Assembly (NCBI GenBank): GCA_022539475.1
Contig: VCMS01000241.1
Span: 62,001 to 126,000 of the forward strand
Source: Gracilaria domingensis
Lineage: Eukaryota > Rhodophyta > Florideophyceae > Gracilariales > Gracilariaceae
DNA length: 64,000 bases
Direction: 5' to 3'
The notes beneath the pieces are model-generated. The model was not told the origin of the DNA and did no database searches. It saw only the letters and a list, made by a program, of their open reading frames with translations. Numbering within the stretch: position 1 is the first letter of the stretch; every line of letters starts with the position of its first letter. This document shows positions 11,800 to 23,799 of the stretch, one piece after another. The position numbers were made by a program, and so were the translations under genes.

Positions 11800-12036
11800 A
11801 TGGAGGAGCTTTTTAGTATGAGACATCCGGATCCTTACATTCCGATCTATAAGCCGGGCTCTTCTAGCTATCAACAAAATGTGCCGCCGCCTCCGGAGGT
11901 ATGTTTTGCCTTTTGACTGCGCGCCGCTGCCGTCCTCATTGCGTGCTGCTGCTAACTCGCTTGCGTTCGATTCTGTGTCACTGTTTTGTTAGCTTACCCA
12001 CAGTTCATGCCCCCACCGCATGAAGCAATTCAGTAG
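11800..12036 (+). CDS. Small two-exon gene for a 43-residue proline-rich peptide
   Basis: Exon 1 (11800-11898) encodes 33 residues beginning MEELFSMRHPDPYIPIYKPG and ending VPPPPE. It is followed by GTATGT, a CTAAC branch-point-like sequence near 11952, a pyrimidine/T-rich run and CCCACAG. Exon 2 (12004-12036) gives FMPPPHEAIQ and a stop. The proline pattern carries across the junction (PPPPE-FMPPPHE), which supports splicing. The intron is 105 bases, close to the 97-base intron at 62786. The frame is also open upstream of 11800, so the true start could be earlier. I do not recognise the product. It lies in the variable middle of copy 1. Confidence 0.4.
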
Positions 12037-12189
12037 TTCCGTACCAAAGATTCAACGGTAGATCAAGACCAAAGTGCTTCATCAACGTTTTTGTCATCTT
12101 GTACACATCATCTTTGACCACACCATCCCCCGCCGCTTCCCCTCTGCGAATCCCCGCGAAGCTCTTGAAAAAACAAAAACCACAATCAT

Positions 12190-13650
12190 TGGTGCTAGAT
12201 CTTCAACAGCTTATCCTTGCGCGCAGGAACAGCTCTCTTCCCATCCGTACTCCAATTCACCGTGAACACCTCATCACTATGTCCAGGCAGATCCATCTTC
12301 AATTTCTTCGTCCCCATATCCCAAACCTTGCAGGTACTATCCTTCGAACCACTCATCAACAACCGTCTATCCGCCGACCAAACCACTCCATTCACGGCCG
12401 CAACATGCCCGCGGAACGTGAAGCAAAAATTGCCAGTCTTGGCATTCCAAAGTCTCACACTCTTATCAAACTGGCCGACGCGATATAATGTCCATACGGA
12501 CTTAACGCCACGCAGTTGACCGGCTGCTGATGGCCGGTCATGTGCGAAATGGGCTGTATGCCCTCAGAGTAAAATCATCAGAACCACTTACCCTAAGTTC
12601 CTTCTTGCCCGTACTTTGCGTCTTCATCTTTTCAAAGCGCTCCAACGCTTCTTCTTGCGACAACTTGACCGGCGTGTATCCGTTCTGCTCGTCCAGAGAT
12701 GCAAACGCATCGCATATGAGCACGTAGTTGGTAGAAACCGTGATGGAATTCACCGAGTGAGCATGTGCATTTATAGTAGACACAGGATGGCCCGTATCAT
12801 ACCGGCCATCCTGTGTCTACTGATGATCAGCACTCCAGATCTTTATACTACGATCTTGAGAAGCAGAATAAATAGAACCGTCTCCACTCTACCCAGCAGT
12901 CGTGACGGCGGTATTATGTCCCGCGATCATCTTGACCGCGCTCATGCTAGCCGCGTTCCAAACTTCGACGTAGCATCTTTCGAAGCAGACACAACCAAAC
13001 AACATCGTTCATCCAAATGATACGGCTTCCAACACAAATCTGCCACCCATTTGCGATAGGAAGCCAAGCTCTTACCCGTTCCCTTCTCAACGTCCCAGAT
13101 CCACACCCGACCTTCCTTCGAAGCAGAAGCCCATCGACTCCCCTCTGGGGATAACCCCAACGCCAGCACCCAATCGCGATGATCGATAAAAGAAAGCTTC
13201 GGCAACTACGCCTTCGCACTTCACAATCTGACGCTAGTATCGCCAGACCCCGTCGCTATCAAACGACAATCCGGCGAGAAAACACGTCACCAAAACCGCC
13301 TCCTTGTGTCCCGGTAAGCTTGAGCTACACCTCAAAACAGACTACATGCGAAACAACAACAGCGGCACAAATTCCAGCTGCGCCACGCTCTCTCTCACAT
13401 GCGAAGCAGCCTTCAAAGTGGCTTCCAAGCTTCGGTCACTGGCTTGCGCGAAGATCGCAGAAAGAATTCATACGGCAACGGCGTGTCATTGTTCAGAAGG
13501 TGGTTGAGGAATCCCGCGAGCTGCTTGGGCGCGGAACCAGGTCTTACGTCAAAGACAGCGCGTAGGGGGTCGACCTCTTGCGGGAAAAGCTGCACGAGTG
13601 GGCTTGAATGCGCGCGCGGCGCGTCGTCGGCGCCATCCGACTGCACCGCG
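12190..13650 (-). pseudogene. Notchless homologue NLE1 (WD40 ribosome-assembly factor), full-length but frameshifted
   Basis: Minus-strand translations follow the order of NLE1. The NLE domain is at about 13650-13450 (PGSAPKQLAGFLNHLLNNDT, then PLPYEFF). WD repeats follow: FSPDCRLIATGSGDTS, DHRDWVLALGLSPEG, KEGRVWIWDVEKGTGK, KKELRVSGSDDFTLRAYSPF, then RLWNAKTGNFCFTFRGHVAA, SGSKDSTCKVWDMGTKKL and LPGHSDEVFTVNWSTDGK. The span of about 1.46 kb equals about 485 codons, the family's normal length, so the copy is full-length and intronless. The reading frame changes several times, and an 18-bp palindrome (12775-12821) interrupts one repeat. NLE1 acts with the Rea1/midasin ATPase in 60S maturation. 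It lies inside giant transposon copy 1 and looks like captured host cargo. Confidence 0.8.
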
Positions 13651-16600
13651 CGCCGCCCAACCCGGCGAAGAGGACGGCGCAGAAGCAGACGCAGTATGGA
13701 AGACTCAACGACGACGACGCCGTGCACATGGCAAGTGACGCGTGTATTCGAGCAGGCATTCACAGCCGTAGCGGCCCCAGCCTGTGGCTCACTTGCCGCG
13801 GAGGCGTCTCGCGACACCTCCTCCAGCCGACTATTGGTGATGATCGCAACTGCCCATTTACGTGCTGACCTTCGCAGTCCGCCATCATCTGCCGATGCCG
13901 CGCCGCTGTCACGCGACGCGTCGCACCCTCAAGGTGTGCGTGCGGCCGCTCGCAATGAAGGCGACGTACTTCCTCCCGCCGCTTCCGTCGCTTCGGACCG
14001 GGCGTTCTCACGCCACCATGCACGCTCTCCGTCGCATCGCGCTCATTCCCCCCAGCCCCGCACGCCGTGCCTGCCTGTAGAGCGCCGCGACCGCTCATGC
14101 TGCCGGCGCTCACCGACGCGTTGCGCGACGCGCAGCTCACGTTGGCGATTTTCGGCGCCGTCAGGCTGTCGCTGGGCGTCTGGCAACGGGTAACAGCGCC
14201 TGAGCTGGTTTCCTCGCGCACGACGAAGGAAGATTATCCACATCAGTTGTGGGCCAGATTTCCTTGCATTTTGACCACTGTATAGCGCGATCACCCACGC
14301 GCATCTGTGTGCTGCCTGCTTGCCGCTGCTGTTCTCTTCTGTGCTTGTAGTGTCTGGCTTGTCGTCGCACGAGCGACAGCACTACGACCGGTTGCCGTGA
14401 GCCTGTTGCGCATGTGCGATCGATTCGTCGCGCACGGCCTATGCTCTCCTCAGACAGAGCCTCGAATCGTGATCCAGCGTGATTCGCAGGCGACACAACA
14501 AGGCTACGTCCTTCTTGGAGGCGCCCCGAGCCAGCCTGGCGTCGGCGTCGGCCCCCATCGGCGCCGTTGTGAACGGCAGCGCATTAAGTTCGTTTCTCGC
14601 CTTGTTTAGCGGGCTAGCAATGCCCGACAGCTGCACCAAGCAGGTGTTGATCGCCACGCCGCGAACGCGCCAGCGGCGACGGCGTGAGCGGCATGGTCTG
14701 CAAAGGCAAGCTGTCCGTGGTGAGAAACACGCTGCGCAGCAGCAGCGGCTTGTCCGACGCGTCCGATGAAGACGCGCTGCATGGCGGCGACGAAGATGGC
14801 GACAGCGAGCGGCTGGACGGCGTGCGCACGGGCGACACGGAGTACGGCGAGTCAAGCTGTGCGCGCGAGCGCGCTCGAGCTTGCGCGGGAGGGCGAGACG
14901 GTGAGTGCGAGGCGCTTGCAGAGAAGGAGGAGGAGAAGGAGATTGAAAGAATGATGACGGGCGAGGAAGAGAAGCTGAGGGAGGGAGAGGAGGGCGCGTT
15001 TATTGACGGCGACGGGGGCACGCAGTGCATGTTGCGGAGGATGTGGCCCGCGACGCAAGGCGAAACAGCGGCACGCGCGGGCAGCGTTGGCGCGTTAGCA
15101 TGGAGCGCCAAGTGGGCGGGTGCGTGTGGGGGCTGGAGGGGCGGCGTCGGAAAGCTGCGGACAGGCGAGAGTGGCGGCGCGCTACGCAGCGCAAGCTCAA
15201 CAAGTTAGTGCGCAGCATTTCAGTGGGAGAAATTCCACTTGCTTTCAGTCGCGCCTTGCTGCCCTCATTGGTATACAAAGGTATTGCACCAGTACCAACC
15301 AACTGTGTACAAAAACGCGTGTGCGGCTATTTACATCATGTCTACAGACGTTGCTCTCCCTTAAACAGTTTGTATTGTTGCTGTGTTATTCACAGACACT
15401 ACGTTAGCGTTTGACTGCCCCCGCGCGCGGCCATGTACATGCTTTCAGATACATTATGCACGAGCGAGGTTCTTGTAGCGGCGCAGCTGCCACTGACGTA
15501 CAATGTTCCACCCAGCCCCCATGTTGTACTCCTCCCCCGCGCCAAACTCACTCCCCGCCTCAGTCTTCATCTCCACTTGTTCCTTCAGGTGCACCACTCG
15601 CTCGCCTTTCATTTGCTCCTGCCGCACGTCTCCAGCGTCATTCTCATCGCTGCTATCAGCACCCTCAGTCTAGTACGCAGAGCACGCGATTGTTTAAGCC
15701 TGCAGCGGCGGCCCTGGAGACGAAAATTGTGATGGCGACGGACTTCACATTGAACAGCGAGAGAGCGGCTGCAGGTTCCTGACACATGTAATCAAAGCGC
15801 AACAAGAGGGTATTTCTGAGGGTGGTGCCCTGCGTGCCGCCCATCGCGCCAAGCGCCCAAGATGCAACATCCACAGTCCGGTTGCAACACGTCAGCAACT
15901 GTGGAGAGCAGCGGTGTTCGCGACAGATTCAGCGGCGGCCGGCGCGACAGACGCATCAGTTGCTTGCGATATAGCTCCGTGCCGTCTGACATGACGGCGC
16001 GACATACGCGCAATAGTTTGGACGCGGGCATCACCGCGGGGACCATAGCGAGTGCAGCGGCGGAGGCGAGATCGGGAACTGAGACCATGAAGACGGCAGC
16101 AGCTGGTTCGATGTGGCACAGCGGCGTCATAGCAGGCGGCACGCAGCCCGCCGGCCGTGGTCTTGGCAAGATTAGTCACCAGCACACCGCCTCTGTCGTC
16201 GCGTTGACACACCGCGCGCGGCCATGAGTGCGCGTGGTTCGAATGGCCGGCGAACAGCGCGACAGCGATGATGTCTGCCCCGGCGCGCGCGCCCAGCCGC
16301 GTCGCGTGGCTCTTTGTGTCTGGTGGTCTTGAGCTCGCGAGCGGCGCGCGGTGCGCGACAAGCCAGTAGTGCGCAAGTTGGCCGCGCTGCGGCGCCGAGA
16401 AAAGGAGGGGTGGCAGCCCTCGAAATCCACAAAGCCGCGGATTGCACTTCTAGCACAAGCCTGGATCTTACGGTGTCGATGCGCTGATCCATGCAGCCCG
16501 GCGACGGTAGCAGAGCCGAGAGATGGCAGAGAGGCTCGTCATGCAGCGCAGCGGCGAGAAAGAGCGCGGTGACGAAGGCGGCTGGCTACGGCGGTCAAGG

Positions 16601-16950
16601 AGGGACGATAAAGGCGAAGAATATGCCGACAGTGGCGGTGAAACCATGATCATATGCAAATCGCACGGGTACGGCGGCGGTATGAGCGCAATCGTAAGCG
16701 AAGCATGCAGCGACGGCGGCCGTGGTGTATACGACTAAGAGCAGAGAACACGGCAATGGCGGCGGAGGTGGATCCACCAAGGTGCGGTAGCTGCGGCAGC
16801 GTGATCAAGATGCGGTACCTACGGCGGCGCGATCAAAGTGCGGTAGCTACGGCAGCGCTATTGGGGAGCGGTAGCAAAACTAAACTCATAAAGAACGCCG
16901 CAGAGACCAGCATCGCGAGAGGAGAGCGACGCGAGTTCTACGGCGCAACG
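13651..16950. other. GC-rich block with decayed minus-strand reading frames
   Basis: Composition jumps to strongly GC-rich. Several minus-strand segments look coding. One at 15111-14440 is serine/proline-rich (SPSRPPAQARARS, then SSDASDKPLLLRSVFLTTDS) and continues after a frame change as NTCLVQLSGIASPLNKARNE. Another at 16170-15690 includes AAAVFMVSVPDLASAAALAM, GTELYRKQLMRLSRRPPLN and, in another frame, NRTVDVASWALGAMGGTQGT. None matches a family I know. They could be one or two degraded cargo genes. Long open frames on the opposite strand are expected from GC content alone and are not annotated. Confidence 0.3.
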
Positions 16951-17084
16951 ACGCACCGCCTGCAGGAATGGCGCCGCGCGCTCCATGGGCGGCGCGGAGG
17001 TTTGCTGGCGATGGGTTGTTGCAGGCGGGTGTCATCAGATATGTCGTAATGTCATTCTGTCGTATTGGCAGCGCGCGAGATCAA

Positions 17085-17515
17085 GTTGTGTTAGGGTCGC
17101 TACCCTAACACAACTCGACCGCCCTGCCCGCGGGCACGTTACGTTTTGGCTGGATATGCGTGCGGTGTGTGTTTTGGGAGGTCTGTGGACGCTACCAGAA
17201 TGAGGCGAAAACGAGCCCGCGGGCGGGGGGGGTCGGTCGTGTTAGGGTAGGTACCCTAACACGACCGGACCCCCCCGCCCGCGGGCATGAAATCGCACAT
17301 TTTTGAAAAAATCGGCCAAAACGTGCCCGCGGGCGGGGGGTCCGTTCGTGTTAGGGTAGCTACCCTAACACGAACGGACCCCCCCGCCCGCGGGCATAAA
17401 AAAGCACATTTTTTAAAAAACCGGCCAAAACGTGCCCGCGGACGGGGGGGTGCGGTTGTGTTAGGGTAGCCACCCTAACACAACCGATCCCCCCCACGCC
17501 GGCGGGCACGTTCTG
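17085..17515. repeat. Palindrome array 1: four units centred on head-to-head TTAGGG
   Basis: Four inverted repeats with centres near 17100, 17247, 17357 and 17467. Each has a core close to GTGTTAGGGTAGCTACCC continuing to AACAC, extended on both sides by complementary C/G-rich arms that include GCCCGCGGGC, so one unit folds into a hairpin with arms of about 30 bases. Units are spaced by about 110 bases and separated by A/T-rich linkers containing TTTGAAAAAA-like text. The array is bounded by inverted copies of a TTTTGGGAGGTC-containing flank (17175 and 17545). The same array occurs in copy 2 at 43440-44228. Confidence 0.9.
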
Positions 17516-17639
17516 GTCACATTTTCGCACCATGCCGAGACCTCCCAAAACCCCTTCCTCAACACTTTTTGCACTCATTACCATGCACCCGCCCGCGAAC
17601 ACGTTGGCACCGCTGTCTACGTAGATTGGCGGGATGGCA

Positions 17640-20600
17640 AAAAGCTGTACATTAATTAGAGTATATCTTGAGTATTAGGAGCGCTTCAAAACGCATGAAT
17701 GGAGAGCGCTGCCATTGTTCGCATAAATCTACGTCCACCAAAACCCTTTGCTAGAAGGAACATTTTGAGGCCATTCTGTAGCGTTTTGATACCTCCCAAA
17801 ACCCAATCGGTTGCATTCCTTGCAACGATTTTGTTGCGAGCTCAGTACAGGTCTTTTAGAGATAAATCAACTAGTTTTTTCATCCAATTGATGCTCAACC
17901 AGTAACACAATACGCGACCTTGTTACAATTTGTGTAGTTTCTGACACACTACACTATTTAAACTGATCAAAGTGGCGAAGAGACGTACCACCGAAGCGCG
18001 CCAACACCCTCACGCACAAAAGTGGTAATGCGCCGGGATGAGATGCATAAAAAAACAGAGTGACGACAGTATGTAGCTACTTAAATACTCGCCACCACTT
18101 TTTCCGGTGAAGATACAAATTCTACCGATGATGAAGATAAGGTATTATATAATAGCATGAGCGCTTCCGCTCTAGCGTTCAATTTATATATCTGAATCTA
18201 ATTTGTTCGTTGTGACGGTCTGACAAACAGCGATGAAGGCCTCCAACGACCATATAATACCGGATTTATAGGGGTAATAGAGCGAGCTCTCTGCGAACAC
18301 CATAAATAACTAAATGGAGTCCTGATAGGCTAACTACTACATTATTTTCAGAGGTTTAGAGAACGGGGTTTGTAGCAGCTCTTATATGCTAAATTCATTC
18401 AGTATAAAACTCTATGAAACAGAATGGCGACGAGAGTCGTCGCGGAAAGCAAAACAGATGGTAGGCATGAAAACCGTTCAGCCCTGTGTGCTTGAGCTGG
18501 TAGCACATGATTATCGTTCCGATTTTGAAATCGTATCGCTTCACCTTCCGTTAACAAGGCCTGTCACCAACAATACAAGAGAAGACATTAATCGACGTGT
18601 TGCGGAGATGCCGTAAAAGGCTGCCAATGGTGTTAGTTTTTCTTCTGTTGAGAGTCGAGATAGAACCTCAGACTCCCAGTTCTAGAGCTATGAATTCCTT
18701 TCCACGACTTTGTCGAGGAGCGTTAAAGGCTTCAATCTGCCACCGAAGGGACGAAATAGAGTTTTCATTACATCATGCGCCCACGATTGCACCTATAACA
18801 CGTCCAAGCGACGCCCGAGTACTGAGAGAAAACTGTTTTGATTGAAGCCCTGTCCTGCGATCCCTATCAGATTTCAAAGAATTCTTTTACGAAAGGAAAA
18901 CCATGTCAAGGTTTTTGTATGCTTTGGCCTCCATCATTCAAAGGAGATCGGCCTTTGTGAAGGTTCCATTCAGTGACCTGCCTTTCTTCGACGTGAACAA
19001 ATCTATATGTAAAACCTTTGGCCAAAAAAAGTTGCATTGCATTGGGGATAGATTTGCGTTTGTAAAGTTGCTGATTTGAGTACGTATCGTTCGAAAATAA
19101 ACGTGACGTGGATGATTCTATTGCAGTGAGTAGCGTCTCTGACTAGAGGTTTTCGATTTCTGGAGTATTAATCAGCTTCAATTTGTCTGGATGCAAGTGC
19201 GTAACTGTTCGAAGAGAGCTCTCCTTGTTCCCAACAGACTGCATGGAACAACCTCTGGATCAATCCTACCGTCAAGGGGGTTTCGATGAACGACGGAATA
19301 AGAGATATGTAATCAGAACGCTTGAGAGTACCGCCTGAGATATACTCTCCCTCGCAAGACATATACTTCTTCCTGCCTCGTCTTTCTTTGCATATTCTAG
19401 ATAACTGAGTATGTATCTCTAACGCTTTTGGTTTGGTCTTGAGAGGGTCCAGTGAATGAAGTAAGAATACTACTGCATAAAGATGAGGGAGGGGCCTCGA
19501 ATCTATGACCGGAGCTCCCCGTTTTGGTCCCATGAAGAGTTAACAGAATGTCTTTAGCCTCAAAAGTATCCGCACGAAAACTTGCAGAGGATGGCACACT
19601 CGACTTAGTTGGTCTTCGCCGATGAACTGAAAACTTTCTGCGTGAGATTTAGAATTGGCATCAGGACTTGACGAAGAGATTCTTGAAGGATTTGCATCCT
19701 GGACTCGCGTAGAGACTTGCTAGAAACGAATGGCATTGCGTCTGCTTCAGATGCGGAAACCTCGATCAGTGTGGTAGGGAAGTATGCCACTACTGTGAGG
19801 TCATCACGGATGCACTCACGGCGAAGCTCGTCCGAGAAGTTGAGAAATATGAGGTGAAGAGGATAGGCGGTAACCGATGTTTGCTTTAGAGTTGTTGAAG
19901 ACTTATCGGTGTATACCTGCAGAAGACCTACGAAAGATTCACTGTAACTTATTTCTTGGGAGTACCACACTATTCTACTATCCAACGAGCCCATGACCAT
20001 TTCCTTAAGTTTTGAGGTGGCGTCTCTTGCGATAGAGCCGGACATGGGGTGAGATATTTTCGTGGAGTGGGTCTGAGGTATAGGGTGGAAGAATGTGTTT
20101 TCGTTGTTAGCCAACTGGAGCTGTTTCACAAGTGTCTGAACGGGATCTCTCGTGTAGAGGGTGGCGCTGAACTTACATCCTTCTGGCGAGACAGTTCTTC
20201 GATTGAAACCGTCCTTTGAAGCGTATCGTTCGAAATGGCGTTCTTCAGTTCTGTACAGCGCTTGGAACTTGTTATGGTCTCGTTGAATCGCTTTTGCGAG
20301 AATCGCGGGTCCCGAAGTAGCCCAATTAGCTCGTCTGCCTCACGATGACCAAGGTTGGAAGCTACTGAAGCCAGACAAACCGTGAGATAATCCATATGCA
20401 AATCACGAGGGCCTCCTCAGAAGGCACTGGGCGGGAACTGCTTCCGTGTTCTCGCTCTAATGACGCGGGACCGGGGAAGGAGAAACACAATGCGTATTGT
20501 CCGGAATGGGAGGGGCGCACGGAGTGTGGTCAACGATGTCCTCGGACACCGGAGGCTCGGGAAGGCGAAAAGGGGCAGTGACCGTTTCGGAAGATGCGGC

Positions 20601-20870
20601 CGCGTACGCGGAAAGCTTGAGACGCTTGCTTCTCCGAATGGGCCGCCTATTGTCGTCTTCCAGCGCTGCTTTCAGACGAAACGGGCAATGGTTGACATGC
20701 TGTTGAAGAGATAAGACTCCTCGGCGAGTAACGAAGGGGCACCCACGCTTCTTATGTGTACAGTAGTAGACCATGGGAAGAAGAAATGAACGAGAAACGA
20801 CGACAAAGACTTCAAGGGAAGGTCGTCCGAAGGGAGAAGGAGGTCGAGCGACAGTCAAGATCGACGTCAT
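17640..20870 (-). pseudogene. Transposase relic of giant transposon copy 1
   Basis: Minus-strand frames align along the whole length with the copy 2 transposase: YYCTHKKRGCPFVTRRGVL (zinc-finger-like, about 20780), DYLTVCLASVASNLGHREAD (about 20390), SFVGLLQVYTDKSSTTLKQT (about 19900), then SLIPSFIETP (about 19290) and, in nucleotide alignment, the remainder down to about 17640. DNA identity is very high from about 21140 to 19600 and clearly lower from 19590 down, where frame changes accumulate. Frameshifts occur near 20400-20130 and repeatedly after 19600, so it cannot encode an active protein. For function see the copy 2 entry. Confidence 0.8.
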
Positions 20871-20879
20871 GCTGAGAAC

Positions 20880-22995
20880 GGAGATATATTTTGAGTTTAA
20901 ATCACGTGCTTTCGTTCAAAAAGGAACGTAGGTACACGTCGACCTCAACACAAGGGTGTACTTCTCGTAATATCTACCACTGGTTATAAACCTGTGGTTT
21001 TCCAACGTTGTAAGCTGTACACTTGTCCAATCTCGCACAGAAAAATAATCTCTTCCTTCCGCCGCCGCCGCCGCGCCTCCGACGTCCGACCTTCCGTCAC
21101 CGTCGTGATCCGTGCCATCCACATCCTCGCGTTATACTCCGCTCCGTCCTTCTTTTTTCCTCCCTCTACTTTATGGAGGCTCCTTAAAGTAGAGGGCGGA
21201 AAAAAGAAGGACGGAGTCATCCGTAATCTCACGGATGTATTCCGTGCAGTCTATTCGTACGTTCTTCCATATCTCTCCACGTATCTTTGCTCTAACTAAC
21301 CAATCCTCACCACGTTTCTTCGCGCTCTGCGACATGCAAACGGCAGGAAATAAGCTAATCACCCTCAACTTCTTCTATTTGCTCAAGATATAGAACGAGT
21401 TGAGGGTGAAAACGGGAAGCCTGGTGAACCAAAGCGACGACTGTAAGTACGGGCGACCAATGGGTTCATTCGTGCGCGCAAGCTCATAAGTTTATTCGCC
21501 TCTTGCCGCCATACCTATATATCTAAAAAAGTAGCGCAAGACAGAGAAGCAAGAGACCGCCAATATAGCGCAACAAATCCATAGTTGTTTCTTGGCGATC
21601 TTGGATCTCTGACTGTTCGGATGAGACGAATTCTGGGGTTACTTGGTTGCGACCATAAGGCTCTGCTTTCTCGTTCATATCGCATCTTGCCAAATGGTAT
21701 GTTATAGCTTGCCATGGGCATTTCTTGCGTTTTTTCCTTGCTTGTGAGTTTTCTCGCTTCGACACCTTTCGCGCTTTTACGATGATGAGTGGGCTGGTAA
21801 TCTAACCGATCCTTCTTTCTTCTTCTTCCTTTGCGAAGTTACTAGGTCTTCGACTTTCAGCGCGCAACGTTTCTGTTCTGTATTCATTCAATGGTACGTT
21901 CCTATCGCATTTCAAATGTACCCAACGGAGCATGACTAACTTATGGAATACTCTCTGCTTGCGTATACATGGTAGACGACCAATTCATTTCGTCTCGTCA
22001 AAGATTCGATTGTTGACTGTTCGGGATAGGCGATTCTTTGGTCTAATGATTGGACATAGGCTGGACTGCTTTTCGTTATGCCATCTCGCCGGTTTAGTGT
22101 TGCGCTTGAGCATTTCGGGCACCTTGGTGTCCTTGCTGTGAGTTCTCCTTCCGACACCTTTCGCGCTTACGATGATGGTGGGCCTGGTAATCTAAACCGA
22201 TCCCTATCCTTCTTCTTCTTCCCTTTTGCGACGGTTTACTAGGTCCCTGTTGGAACTCTTTCTAGACCGCACACGTCTTCTGTTTTGTTTTATTCAATTG
22301 GTACGTTCCATCGCATTTCAAATGTTATCCAACGGATCTTGACTTAACTTATGAATACTTTCTGCTTTGCGTATAGGAGGTAAACGGATTTGATCGCGGG
22401 ACGTAGCTCACGCAGTTGCAGGTGCAGGTTCCTCAAGTAGGGAACCATTGCATCTAGAGGTCCCTACATCGAGGAACGGAGAGATGAGGCCGTTCGCGCC
22501 TCATCCTCTCGAGGTGCGTATTTGTTTTTACCGATACGCGCACTATCTAATGGTGAAGGGGTGACCCTCTGCGGAGCATTTCCGCAGATTGCGCCTACAC
22601 CCGCTTCCAGCATGGCGAAATTGGTATATGTCAACTAGTACGAAGTAGTGAGGTTAGCAAATAACCGGGCGATAGAAGAACTTAGATACGGAATAAAACG
22701 GTTGATTAATCATGATTTCCGAGTGAGCCAATGGAACATACATCTGGTACTATCAACGAGTATTCCATGTTGGCCTTGTCTGTCTTAGAGCACAGCATCT
22801 CATTCCCCCGGACGCATTGAGTATCGTGTTACATTGTGCACTCAATGGAGAAACTGAATCCACCCTAGACTTCGCGACAATTCACGGCTTCGAGGTAGCC
22901 TCGATAGAAAGAACTAGCACGAGCTTGGAAAAACCCCAGTATTTAACTGCACAGCATTCTGGACGACCCCAAGCTAATTATCTTTCAAATTTTGA
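20880..22995 (-). other. 5' subterminal region of copy 1 with hairpins and a tandem duplication
   Basis: This non-coding stretch matches 38727-40440 of copy 2. It holds a hairpin with 32-base arms (21142-21173 with 21185-21216, one mismatch), imperfect GC hairpins at about 22484-22510 and 22560-22600, and two direct copies of a unit of roughly 250 bases (about 21700-21960 and 22130-22390, each with GGTACGTTCC-ATCGCATTTC text). Identity to copy 2 is lower here than in the transposase N-terminal part. Confidence 0.65.
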
Positions 22996-23799
22996 NNNNN
23001 NNNNNNNNNNNNNNNNNNNNNNNNNNNNNNNNNNNNNNNNNNNNNNNNNNNNNNNNNNNNNNNNNNNNNNNNNNNNNNNNNNNNNNNNNNNNNNNNNNNN
23101 NNNNNNNNNNNNNNNNNNNNNNNNNNNNNNNNNNNNNNNNNNNNNNNNNNNNNNNNNNNNNNNNNNNNNNNNNNNNNNNNNNNNNNNNNNNNNNNNNNNN
23201 NNNNNNNNNNNNNNNNNNNNNNNNNNNNNNNNNNNNNNNNNNNNNNNNNNNNNNNNNNNNNNNNNNNNNNNNNNNNNNNNNNNNNNNNNNNNNNNNNNNN
23301 NNNNNNNNNNNNNNNNNNNNNNNNNNNNNNNNNNNNNNNNNNNNNNNNNNNNNNNNNNNNNNNNNNNNNNNNNNNNNNNNNNNNNNNNNNNNNNNNNNNN
23401 NNNNNNNNNNNNNNNNNNNNNNNNNNNNNNNNNNNNNNNNNNNNNNNNNNNNNNNNNNNNNNNNNNNNNNNNNNNNNNNNNNNNNNNNNNNNNNNNNNNN
23501 NNNNNNNNNNNNNNNNNNNNNNNNNNNNNNNNNNNNNNNNNNNNNNNNNNNNNNNNNNNNNNNNNNNNNNNNNNNNNNNNNNNNNNNNNNNNNNNNNNNN
23601 NNNNNNNNNNNNNNNNNNNNNNNNNNNNNNNNNNNNNNNNNNNNNNNNNNNNNNNNNNNNNNNNNNNNNNNNNNNNNNNNNNNNNNNNNNNNNNNNNNNN
23701 NNNNNNNNNNNNNNNNNNNNNNNNNNNNNNNNNNNNNNNNNNNNNNNNNNNNNNNNNNNNNNNNNNNNNNNNNNNNNNNNNNNNNNNNNNNNNNNNNNN
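22996..23799. other. Assembly gap (804 N)
   Basis: Undetermined bases. By comparison with copy 2, the gap should hold the last 100 or so bases of giant transposon copy 1 with its CGTCTGT terminus, then flanking sequence and part of copia copy C. Frames that appear open through the N run have no meaning. Confidence 0.95.

Larger units (their letters stand above)
8703..23100 (-). mobile_element. Giant cargo-carrying TIR DNA transposon, copy 1 (reverse; 5' end inside gap)
   Basis: The left (3') terminus CGTCTGTGTTCTGCA at 8703 and at least 500 bases inward match the reverse complement of the right end of copy 2 (49452 downward). On the minus strand, going from high to low coordinates, it holds the 5' subterminal hairpin region (22995-20900), the transposase relic (20870-17640), the palindrome array (17515-17085), variable cargo, and the coiled-coil gene relic (9740-9245). 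The homologue of position 22995 in copy 2 lies only about 100 bases from the 5' terminus, so this copy should end near 23.1 kb, inside the run of N; the end coordinate given is that estimate. The coding parts carry many frameshifts and stops, so this copy looks dead. Confidence 0.8.
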
